Assembly (NCBI GenBank): GCA_016765235.1
Contig: JAESQH010000245.1
Span: 1 to 9,213, forward strand
Direction of reading: 5' to 3'
Origin: Paracoccaceae bacterium
GTDB taxonomy: Bacteria > Pseudomonadota > Alphaproteobacteria > Rhodobacterales > Rhodobacteraceae
DNA: 9,213 nucleotides
Made by a program: the position numbers and the translations under genes. Below the pieces are notes generated by a model. It did not search any database. It worked only from the letters and a program-made list of their open reading frames with translations, and was not told where the DNA came from. This document shows positions 1 to 7,300 of this stretch, piece after piece. Positions within the stretch are counted from its first letter, which is position 1. Every line of letters begins with the position of its first letter.

Positions 1-1204
1 CCCCCCCCCCCAGAAGATCTGGACGATGCTCTCGGAGGATAGCCAGGGTAACCTGTTCGCCACGTTTTGAGAGCCGCTCGATCCACTCAGCAGGCATGGC
101 ATTAAAGTTCGTTGGATAGGCGTCGACCTCTTCTCGACGCACGAACCCTGCTGGTATCACCGCTAGTCTTTGATCCGATTGTCCAAGATATGGAAGTAAA
201 ACACTTTTCAGGTGCCCTGCGGATTTTAGATCAAACAAGCGCCTTATCGACGCATTTTGTGCACGATCCAACGTTGTATAGAAGCTTGTAGCCATACGGG
301 AAGGAAGGAATATGCTCGGCCTTCCAAACCGCAACCCATATCCAGCACGGCAAGCGATGATAGTGTCCGGTTTTGGCATTCGTACACTTATGCGACTGTC
401 CCGATCTGGCCACAGATGCGACAATCCAAGATTATCATATACACCACCATCCGTCAGCGTCACGCGATCCGACCGCTCGCTCCCATCGCTCTTATTGAAC
501 GCGAATGTTTCGTCCATGGCTGGTAGAAACAATGGATACGCTGCTGACGCTGCAACAGCTTTCGCCAACAAGATGTTATCTGGATTTACCTTGCCAAATC
601 GCCAACACCCGCTTTCAAAAGCGCTGAAATAGAAGGCCGAACCGGTGCGTAGTTCCGTAGCAGAGGCCACGAACTTTACTTTGTTTTTCTCGACATCCTT
701 TAATGTCGCGCCCTTAAAATAGATACGATCCAAAGTACGTTCGATCAGTGTTGTTCGGCTCGCAAATCTCATCGGCAGGTCATACGGGAGCGACGCATCA
801 TTGTTGATGCTCAGCACTCCCCTAAGAAACACGCCTACTATCCACTTTGGGATTTTCGTAACGACACGCCACAGAATCACCCAAATCAAACGAAGCCAAG
901 ACACAAGCGCGCGAATGCCTTCGTTTGTTGTAAAAGCTGTCTTGATTGACGGTTTCACCAATCCTTCTCTCAGCAACCCGTGAACCTTGTCTTCGAATTC
1001 CTCAAAGGATCCTTCATGCACTGCGTAAAGTGCACCGATCACACTGCCCCCCGAAACACAGGACATAATCACACTCTTTTGGATTAATCCGTAAGCATTG
1101 AGCGTTTTTAGGCAACCCAAATGGAATGCGATGGCGCGTGATCCGCCACCAGACAGGGCAATGCCGATCCTTTCAAGTTCTTCATCCTTGTCGACTGGTC
1201 TCAT
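1..1204 (-). CDS. Patatin-like phospholipase, C-terminus cut by window edge
   Basis: The frame is open from an ATG at 1204-1202 to the window edge, giving at least 401 residues with no stop. Patatin-family landmarks are in the expected order: the oxyanion-hole glycines LSGGGSR (17-23), the nucleophile elbow SCVSGGS with Ser51 as likely nucleophile (the first Gly of GxSxG is Cys49), the AVAASAAYPLFLPA stretch (about 217-230) and LTDGGVYDNLG with Asp252 completing the Ser-Asp dyad. Such enzymes are lipid acyl hydrolases. A Trp/Ile/Val-rich segment at about 103-127 could contact membrane; there is no signal peptide, so a cytoplasmic enzyme acting on the inner leaflet is likely. A GGAGGG ribosome binding site lies 4 bases before the ATG. 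Residues beyond about 270 have no recognised domain. The visible end reads into a run of 11 G (sense strand), which may be a contig-end artefact. Patatins serve as effectors in CBASS and other defence systems, but no partner such as a CD-NTase is visible. Confidence 0.9.
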   Translation of the reverse strand, partial: MRPVDKDEELERIGIALSGGGSRAIAFHLGCLKTLNAYGLIQKSVIMSCVSGGSVIGALYAVHEGSFEEFEDKVHGLLREGLVKPSIKTAFTTNEGIRALVSWLRLIWVILWRVVTKIPKWIVGVFLRGVLSINNDASLPYDLPMRFASRTTLIERTLDRIYFKGATLKDVEKNKVKFVASATELRTGSAFYFSAFESGCWRFGKVNPDNILLAKAVAASAAYPLFLPAMDETFAFNKSDGSERSDRVTLTDGGVYDNLGLSHLWPDRDSRISVRMPKPDTIIACRAGYGLRFGRPSIFLPSRMATSFYTTLDRAQNASIRRLFDLKSAGHLKSVLLPYLGQSDQRLAVIPAGFVRREEVDAYPTNFNAMPAEWIERLSKRGEQVTLAILREHRPDLLGGG

Positions 1205-1208
1205 TGAA

Positions 1209-1214
1209 CCCTCC
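1209..1214 (-). promoter_or_regulatory. Ribosome binding site of the patatin gene
   Basis: On the minus strand GGAGGG ends 4 bases before the ATG at 1204-1202. It supports this start. Unlike the three plus-strand genes, it has no obvious complementary arm upstream. Confidence 0.7.
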
Positions 1215-1242
1215 AGTGTCAAGCTACACCTGATTGCAAAAC

Positions 1243-1270
1243 TATTTATTCAGCAAGTGTTTGTAGTCAA
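1243..1270 (-). promoter_or_regulatory. Possible sigma70-type promoter for the patatin gene
   Basis: The minus strand reads TTGACT (1270-1265), a 16-base spacer, then TAAATA (1248-1243). The -35 matches consensus at five of six positions and the -10 only at three. It would start transcription near 1236, leaving a leader of about 30 bases before the patatin ATG. Position and -35 quality favour it; the weak -10 keeps confidence low. Confidence 0.35.
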
Positions 1271-1613
1271 AAAAACTGGAATATTTTCACTCGCCTTTCT
1301 GGCATGGTCAGGTCTATATCAAGAATTATGTATCCATTCCATACCGTAAGGGACGATAGGAATGGTTGTGATACAAGAACTTTGATTGCGTCTAAATCAA
1401 CCATGCTGTCGATTCAGTTGATATGCTTAAACAAGCGTTGGAATGCCTGCTTCCTTAGTCAATCTGCGTCGATGCATTTGTGTAGTGAAGGTCCGCTTTT
1501 CGCCCGATGTGTCGATCACGTATGTCTACTTTGGGCCGGCAAAGTCTGAAATGCTTGCATGTAGTGGGCCGGGTTAATCTTGCACGTCACAAACGTTTGA
1601 AATGGGTAAAACT

Positions 1614-1703
1614 CGTACCTTTTTCGGACTTTCTGGGAGCTTTTCGCACCTGTTTGGGTACTATTTGGCCTAAGCCACAACATAAACGGCGTAAAAAAGT
1701 ACG
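1614..1703. repeat. CGTAC-centred degenerate inverted repeat
   Basis: CGTACCTTTTT on the plus strand at 1614-1624 faces CGTACTTTTTT on the minus strand at 1703-1693; 10 of 11 bases agree in inverted orientation. Two further CGTAC cores occur at 1774-1778 and 2030-2034. Such spaced degenerate repeats can be binding sites of a tyrosine recombinase or regulator, but the T-rich flank makes chance similarity plausible. Confidence 0.3.
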
Positions 1704-1800
1704 AAAACAACGTAAAATAATGCCACACCAATAAGTTGCAATGTAAGTTTTAGGAGGGGGTTAAGTAAGAATTCGTACTGGGGTCTAAAATCGGCCTTTT

Positions 1801-1839
1801 TGGGGGCAATAATTCATACCCCCCCACTAGAGGGTCTAG
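1801..1839. repeat. Two adjacent inverted repeats in the 2071 upstream region
   Basis: TGGGGG (1801-1806) pairs with CCCCCA (1821-1826) across a 14-base loop. Immediately after it, CTAGA (1827-1831) pairs with TCTAG (1835-1839) around a GGG loop. The first right arm sits in a 7-C run (1819-1825). No T-run follows either hairpin, so they are not obvious intrinsic terminators. Confidence 0.45.
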
Positions 1840-1929
1840 ATTGAGCGCGGGGCCAAAATGTCTCGCAGATAGTGAAAAAGTTAAATCACTGTTTTGACTC
1901 CATTATATTTTAAAGCCTGCTCATAGACT

Positions 1930-1943
1930 CCCCCCAAGGGGGG
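1930..1943. repeat. C6-AA-G6 inverted repeat
   Basis: Six C (1930-1935), AA, then six G (1938-1943) form a perfect GC-only inverted repeat. As a hairpin it would use five pairs with a CAAG loop. No T-tract follows (the next bases are TACAAAA), so termination is not clearly supported; an operator or RNA structure in the leader of the 2071 gene is possible. Confidence 0.5.
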
Positions 1944-2039
1944 TACAAAATATATCGGGTTCTATAGCTAGTCCTTAAACAAACATTGCCTTTCATCGTC
2001 CAAAAGTTAACGTAAATAGCGGGTCTGATCGTACTCGCA

Positions 2040-2064
2040 CCTCCTGAATTTTATCTAGGAGGAG
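2040..2064 (+). promoter_or_regulatory. Leader hairpin masking the ribosome binding site of the 2071 gene
   Basis: CCTCCT (2040-2045) is the exact complement of AGGAGG (2057-2062), the core of a strong AGGAGGAG ribosome binding site that ends 6 bases before the ATG at 2071. The 6-base-pair stem with an 11-base loop would cover the whole Shine-Dalgarno. The structure is seen in the sequence; translational control is inferred. Confidence 0.5.
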
Positions 2065-2070
2065 CCCAAA

Positions 2071-3180
2071 ATGCTGTTTAAAAAATCTCTCGAGGAATTT
2101 TACCGGGAAGAACTGTTCAAATCCGTGGGAACCTGCCCGAATTATCAGAAGTATTTACCCCTCGATGCAGACCGGTACATTGCCATGTCACTGCTACAAA
2201 AAGCCATTCGACGTGGTGAATTTGGCTTTGCTTTTTCGTCCGCACTTACGCTTCTTAATCATAATGACCGTGCTTTCTGGAAACGGTTGTGTGTGATCGT
2301 TTTCGAAGACATCGGGATTGCCAATATCGATTTGATTGGCCGGATTACGATTGCAGTGGGAGACAAGCGGCTTCGTCAAAAGCTCGGTGGAGACCGCATT
2401 GTAGCGGCAGCGCTAATTCGGGATATGTGTAATTCCGAGAAAGACAGGTCAACAGATGACCTACTCGAATTTGTTGAGCAAGCGCCTGTTCTTGAGCAAG
2501 TGAAAGACGAACTGGCAGAGATGGGCCTACAGGGGAGATTGGACCGTGCAATTAATTGCACAGAGCAATTTGGCCTTCAATCCGCTGCTGCGTTGGCTGC
2601 TGCAATCGGCCTGCCCTCTGACCCTCAATTGAGTCGAGATCGGATAGCTTGCTCGTCAGCATACTTCGATACTTTGGTTGAAAGTGGGTTTGATCGAACT
2701 TGCGTTGAACTTTCCCGACTAGGCCTAAGCCGATCAGGTGAAGCTTTGCCAATATTTATGCCTTTGCTGAAGCGATTGAAGGATGATGAGAGGGGGACGT
2801 CAAAGGACGATAATTCCCCCCCGCAGATATTCATCGATGGCATTCCTAGTTGGACGTACAATGGACACACGCGCATCGGACTCGCTGCATTTAGAGAATA
2901 CATAAATCGCTCCGACAAGATGCGCGCGTTTTTGAGAGATCATTCCGGCCGAGATTTGTCGAAATCGCGGACCGTTGGTGCATTGGTTTTCCGTCTTGAA
3001 AGCGGACAAATGACAAAACGACTAAGTTGGCCAACCGGAAACCGAATTCGAAACAGTATTGAGAGGTTGGGGCGGAACATTCCCGATCATGCGGTGGAGG
3101 TAGGGAGCCAAATCATACTCGATGAATTCGATCTATTGAACGAGTGCCGAGCGGATGTTGCTCAACATTACCTCCGATAA
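2071..3180 (+). CDS. Unrecognised protein with RarA/MgsA C-terminus-like segment
   Basis: A 369-residue soluble protein; I do not recognise a named family. The start is fixed by AGGAGGAG six bases before the ATG. Residues 42-50 (LQKAIRRGE) and 70-85, with W70-KRL and VFEDIGIAN, resemble the helical region after the ATPase core in RarA/MgsA-type clamp-loader relatives, where an SEDIGLAD-like motif occurs. The AAA+ core itself (Walker A and B) is absent. A second notable segment is YNGHTRIG (263-270) after the Pro-Ser-Trp at 259-261. There is no signal peptide or membrane segment. It lies 23 bases before the tyrosine recombinase and is probably co-transcribed with it, so a role in DNA transactions, perhaps as a recombination accessory factor, is a reasonable guess but not shown. 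A run of 7 C at 2816-2822 (Ser-Pro-Pro codons, near residue 250) is a potential slippage site. Real gene: very likely; function: unknown. Confidence 0.85.
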   Translation: MLFKKSLEEFYREELFKSVGTCPNYQKYLPLDADRYIAMSLLQKAIRRGEFGFAFSSALTLLNHNDRAFWKRLCVIVFEDIGIANIDLIGRITIAVGDKRLRQKLGGDRIVAAALIRDMCNSEKDRSTDDLLEFVEQAPVLEQVKDELAEMGLQGRLDRAINCTEQFGLQSAAALAAAIGLPSDPQLSRDRIACSSAYFDTLVESGFDRTCVELSRLGLSRSGEALPIFMPLLKRLKDDERGTSKDDNSPPQIFIDGIPSWTYNGHTRIGLAAFREYINRSDKMRAFLRDHSGRDLSKSRTVGALVFRLESGQMTKRLSWPTGNRIRNSIERLGRNIPDHAVEVGSQIILDEFDLLNECRADVAQHYLR

Positions 3181-3196
3181 TCTACTCTTATCGGAG
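3172..3196 (+). promoter_or_regulatory. Intercistronic hairpin covering stop codon and recombinase RBS
   Basis: CTCCGATAA (3172-3180) and TTATCGGAG (3188-3196) form a perfect 9-base-pair stem with a 7-base loop. The left arm ends in the TAA stop of the upstream gene and the right arm ends in GGAG, 7 bases before the recombinase ATG at 3204. A ribosome finishing the upstream gene would open the stem and expose the binding site, the usual layout for translational coupling. No T-run follows, so this is not a convincing terminator. Confidence 0.65.
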
Positions 3197-3203
3197 CCAA
3201 AAT

Positions 3204-4136
3204 ATGACCGATTTATTGCATCAAAATGAACACTCGGAACACTTGCCCGAAGCGGTCCGTGAGCTAATTCGGGAAGCCCATTCAGAAAACACCCGTAAAG
3301 CGTATCAATCTGACCTTCGTGTGTTTTTGAAATGGGGGGGCAGCATCCCGTCATCACCGAAGCAACTTGCAAGTTATCTCGCAGATCAAGGGAGCAGATT
3401 GCATCCTTCCACCCTCAGTCGACACATGGTCGCCTTAGGAGCCGCACACAGGCGCTTATCGGGCTCCGCCAATCCTACTCAACACATTCTGGTAAAGACT
3501 GCTTTAAAGGGGCTGCGGCGAAAGTACGGAATGTCTCAGAAGCAGGCATCACCGTTAATGTTGGAAGACCTTTGGAAAATTCTGGATGGAATGGGCGAAG
3601 GGCCAAAGTGCCAGAGAGACAAGTCTTTGCTGCTGGTTGGGTTTGCAGGAGGTCTTCGACGGTCCGAAATCGTGTCTCTCAATCTCGATGATCTGGAATT
3701 CGTCCGCGAGGGCTTAATTCTGACGCTACGGAAATCGAAAACGGATCAAGAGGCCGTTGGCCGACGTATTGGTATTCCGTTTGCACGTGGCTGCTGGTGT
3801 CCTGTATTAGAGTTAACTGCGTGGCTGGATTTGATTGAAACAAAATGTGGCCCTGTATTCCGTTCATTTAGAAAGGGCGGAAAAGTGCAGCACACCAGAT
3901 TGTCGGGTGAGGCAGTATCTATTCTGATCAAGAAACACGTTTCTGCAATTGGTCTCAATCCTTCAAACTATTCGGGGCATTCCCTTAGGGCTGGCTTTGT
4001 CACTTCGGCAGCGAAGGCTGGTATTTCCAATCACTTGATCCGCGCTCAGACCGGACATGCATCCGATGTATCTATGTCTCGGTATATTCGTGAAGGAGAA
4101 ATGTTTGAGGGCAATGCAGCGAGAAGATTGTTATAG
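3204..4136 (+). CDS. Tyrosine recombinase / phage-type integrase
   Basis: A 310-residue site-specific recombinase of the XerC/D-like tyrosine family, which cuts and rejoins DNA through a 3'-phosphotyrosine. The N-terminal half (about 15-105, with ENTRKAYQSDLRVFLKW at 28-44) fits the SAM-like core-binding domain. The catalytic half (about 110-310) carries Arg152 (GGLRRSE), Lys179 (KSKTDQ), His259 and Arg262 (GHSLRAG), His285 (TGH) and Tyr294 (SRYIR), so it appears intact. The start at 3204 is preferred over an in-frame ATG at 3144 because the latter lies inside the upstream gene, whereas 3204 has GGAG 7 bases upstream and the next residues match integrase N-termini. It follows the 2071 gene by 23 bases and is likely translated with it. 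A run of 7 G at 3334-3340 encodes Trp-Gly-Gly. It may move the island or invert a local segment; no attachment sites could be identified. Confidence 0.93.
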   Translation: MTDLLHQNEHSEHLPEAVRELIREAHSENTRKAYQSDLRVFLKWGGSIPSSPKQLASYLADQGSRLHPSTLSRHMVALGAAHRRLSGSANPTQHILVKTALKGLRRKYGMSQKQASPLMLEDLWKILDGMGEGPKCQRDKSLLLVGFAGGLRRSEIVSLNLDDLEFVREGLILTLRKSKTDQEAVGRRIGIPFARGCWCPVLELTAWLDLIETKCGPVFRSFRKGGKVQHTRLSGEAVSILIKKHVSAIGLNPSNYSGHSLRAGFVTSAAKAGISNHLIRAQTGHASDVSMSRYIREGEMFEGNAARRLL

Positions 4137-4329
4137 TGTTGCGATTGTCGGTCGGTGTCGCACTAGTAACCCGCCTATTTCGGCCATGTCTGCTCCCGGT
4201 TCTTTGCCATTATTTAAACGAATAAAGCCTCTGTTCAGCAGCGTGTGATAACGGAGCGGCACAATTCTGCGACAGGTCTATTCGCTGAGAGTTATCATTC
4301 ACCATATTCATTTTCTTTGAATGACTCTT

Positions 4330-4355
4330 TCCTAATCCGAGCAGCTGGTTTAGGA
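4330..4355 (+). promoter_or_regulatory. Leader hairpin masking the RBS of the ATPase-PRTase gene
   Basis: TCCTAATCC (4330-4338) pairs with GGTTTAGGA (4347-4355), 8 of 9 positions with one T-T mismatch, around an 8-base loop GAGCAGCT. The AGGA at 4352-4355 is the ribosome binding site, 7 bases before the ATG at 4363. The rest of the 226-base gap after the recombinase holds no gene and no clear promoter; a weak TCATTC/GAATGA repeat (4295-4300, 4319-4324) lies just upstream. Confidence 0.5.
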
Positions 4356-4362
4356 TTTGTCG

Positions 4363-7300
4363 ATGGAAAAAATCGATCTACAATTAGCATTAAACGAATT
4401 CGAACTACGGATGATTGAGGAAGATCATGCAGCCGCCAGATCGGCGTTACGGTCGTTGCTATGCTGTTATGCTGACACCCCGGCCACGGGATCTATTGCA
4501 AACGTTGTGAACCAGTTAGCCGATAGCGCTAAACCACCAGTCGGCGCAGCTTCAGTGATTCTTCGCGCAATTTCGTGGGATGATTTCCTTGCAGACAATT
4601 CTGCGAACCAGCTCTGTCGAAACGTCGTCGCTTTGGTTGAAAAATGCCTTCCGGGGCTGTCCAATTTCCTCAAGCTGCAGGAGAAAAGCCAGACCTACGA
4701 GAAATTTGAAATATTGGTCGGAGTTAAACCTTGGGTAGATGGAAAACTCATGCCACTCAGGGTATCTTATACTTCGCTTGAGTCACTTCTTGCTGCACGA
4801 GGTTCCATCGCGAGTTCACTTTCTCATGGACGACTAAAGGAATTTGGCTCCATATATAGAATTTCAGAGGTGCTGGACGCGGTCGACTCCGTATTCTCTT
4901 GCTTGGAGAAAGTTGAAAAGATCGCCGACACACTCGCAGACGACGTAGAAGCGTGCGAACGTACCATCAGGGATGCCATGAGTTTGGCTGAGTCATACCC
5001 TTCTTTCGTCACCATTGAAAATCTCGAACCGTTCTTGCAATGTGCTTCTAAACGGCTCGAAGAGTTTATTGTTTCACTTCGCGGCCGGTTCACTGCGGTC
5101 ATCGAGCAAGACTGGTCCGGTACGACACTACCCAAACGTTATCCCTTGCTCGACAGCGATCGCAACCTGAGAATTCTAGTTCCTTTTAGTAGTAACGGAC
5201 GCGGTGCCGCGACCGATGTTAGGGTTAGCGTTTTAAGCGATAGTCAAGAACTCATACCTATTAATGACGAGATCGCGCTTGGGAGCCTGTCTCCAGGAAA
5301 GTTTTCGGTATCACTCGATGTACATGTTGTTGATCCCAGTACTGAATTTTCTGCGATGTTGGAGTTTGAATGGGGTGAAGTAGGCACCACACGGAGACAA
5401 AAAGCCGTTTTTGATTTTAGCGTTCAAGCACAGGCCGCCGGGATTAAATGGGATGAGTATACTTACGCCGACCCCTACGGGACTGGGCCGGCCGAAGGAG
5501 ATGACTTTGTAGGACGGCATGAACAAGTGCAGACATTGGTTGCACGCATGCTGCGGCGACCGATGGAACCGTCTTATATTACAGGTCAAAAAAGGGTGGG
5601 GAAAACCTCACTCGCCACCGCAGCGGCGAAGCAAGCGCTTATGCTAGATCCGAAAAAATCTCTCTCGTGGCACTATATTTTGTGGGGTCAAATTGCGCAT
5701 GAAGATCCGCGCGTATCGCTTCGGCAACTTGGTGAGCAGATCGAGGAATTTATATTAGGCGAGCTTCCAGACGGCATCTCGATATCCAAAGGAAATTACG
5801 ATGGATCGCTGTCTCATCTAATCAAACTGTCGGCTGCAGCTAAAGCCGTAAACGGTGATCATCGCTTTGTGATCATCATCGATGAGTTCGACGAGATGCC
5901 CCAAGAACTTTACTTGCAGGGTAATCTTGCTGACACTGTTTTCGGCAATATCCGTGCGTTGAACACAACAAGCAACGTTTGCCTACTACTTGTCGGAGGC
6001 GAGAACATGCCGTTTGTTATGGATCGCCAAGGACAAAAGCTTAACAAATTTTCACGCGTCAACTTGACCTACTTTGATCGCGCATCTGAGTGGGACGACT
6101 ATGTTCAGCTCATCCGCGAACCGTCCGCAGGCTTTTTAGAATGGCACGATGATTCCATTTCCGAAATCTACAAGCTCACAAACGGGAATCCTTACTTTAG
6201 CAAGATCATCTGTTCGAAAGTGTATGCCCGCGCTTTGAGGGAGCGCGATGTGGATGTTACTAGAGACGAAGTACTGGAAGCTGTCCGTGTTGAAATCTCT
6301 CGCCTTGACGAAAACTTATTCGCTCACCTTTGGCAGGATGGTATATTCGCGCCAATGGATGAGCGCGAGCCGATCGTGTTAATGCGCAAGCGCGTGCTCG
6401 CAGCTTTAGCGCGGTGTGTGAGGGCAAGCCTTCCAGCCACTATTGAAAACATGCACGCACAAAGAAGTTCATCAGAACTGACAGAATCCGAAATGAGGAG
6501 GGTACTTACAGATTTCGTGAGTCGTGAGGTTCTGGTCGAGCGGGACGGCCTGTATCGTACAGTCTTGCCGATATTTGAACTTTGGCTCGTGGATATAGGC
6601 CTGACTCGGCTCGCTTCCGACGCGTTATCGCGAGATCTTGCGGCGGATGCCTTACGCGAAGAAGATGAAGCACGGGTCCTTTCCCACGAACTAGTTTCGT
6701 TGACTCGAGAGTGGCCTACTTATAGAGGGAAACACGTTGGGGCCGAGGAAGTCCGGGCATGGCTCGACCAATGTCCGAGCAGTCGTGACCAAAGGTCACT
6801 CTTTAACATTCTCAAGGCTACTCGCTTCTTATCCGAGGCGGACGTCCTAGAGCGTATAAGGTCCGCTCGTCTCACTGTGATTGGAATGGTCGATGCCGCG
6901 GTGCGACGGAAAACGACAGAACGACGTAACGATATCATCATTACTTACGTAGATGGTGAGGGAAAGAGCGGGCAAAAGTATGCTTCCCTTTATGCCGAAG
7001 AAAACCTTGTAAACGTAAAATCCATTTTGCCGCCCACAAATTTTGACGTGATGTACCGACAACACGTGGAACAGCACGGCGATCCAAAGATCATTGTGAT
7101 TGTTGATGATATGGTCGGGACAGGTAAATCGCTCGCGGCAAATATGAAATTGTTCCATGATAACCATTTGGCAATGTTACCTGAAGATGGCCCTCTCGTT
7201 CTGGCGTTCGCATTGTTGGCTACTAAAGAAGGTCAGCAGAAAATGTTACGGGAGCTATCCAAACTGAGTTATAGTCGAATGGACTTCCGCGCCGGCGAAC

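Larger units (their letters stand above)
1271..2039. other. Long non-coding stretch between divergent genes
   Basis: About 770 bases separate the patatin promoter region from the leader hairpin of the 2071 gene. Short open frames occur on both strands, including overlapping ones at 1507-1734 (plus) and 1516-1731 (minus), but none has a good ribosome binding site or a recognisable product. The left part, about 1271-1560, shows nothing distinctive. From about 1590 onward there are a CAAACGTTTG palindrome (1590-1599), CGTAC-centred repeats, G/C runs and stem-loops. The stretch lies upstream of a recombinase-containing pair, so recombination sites, an operator region or an untranslated RNA are all possible. 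No tRNA, CRISPR array or known RNA family was recognised. Confidence 0.6.

Noticed and set aside
231..983. Several open frames of 60-106 codons on both strands
   Set aside because: They lie inside the continuous minus-strand patatin frame, have no family resemblance or ribosome binding sites, and are shadows of it.
1507..1734. Overlapping plus (1507-1734) and minus (1516-1731) open frames of about 70 codons
   Set aside because: No ribosome binding site, no recognisable domain, and both strands open over the same bases, which is typical of chance frames.
1752..1825. G-quadruplex from successive G runs
   Set aside because: Only three plus-strand runs of four or more G, with spacers of 18-20 bases; the last run pairs better with the following C run as a hairpin.
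3144..3203. Upstream in-frame ATG for the recombinase
   Set aside because: It lies inside the 2071 gene with no ribosome binding site, while 3204 has GGAG at good spacing and fits the family N-terminus.
4134..4165. Imperfect TAGTG/CACTA hairpin across the recombinase stop as a terminator
   Set aside because: The stem has a 3-base bulge and no T-tract follows.
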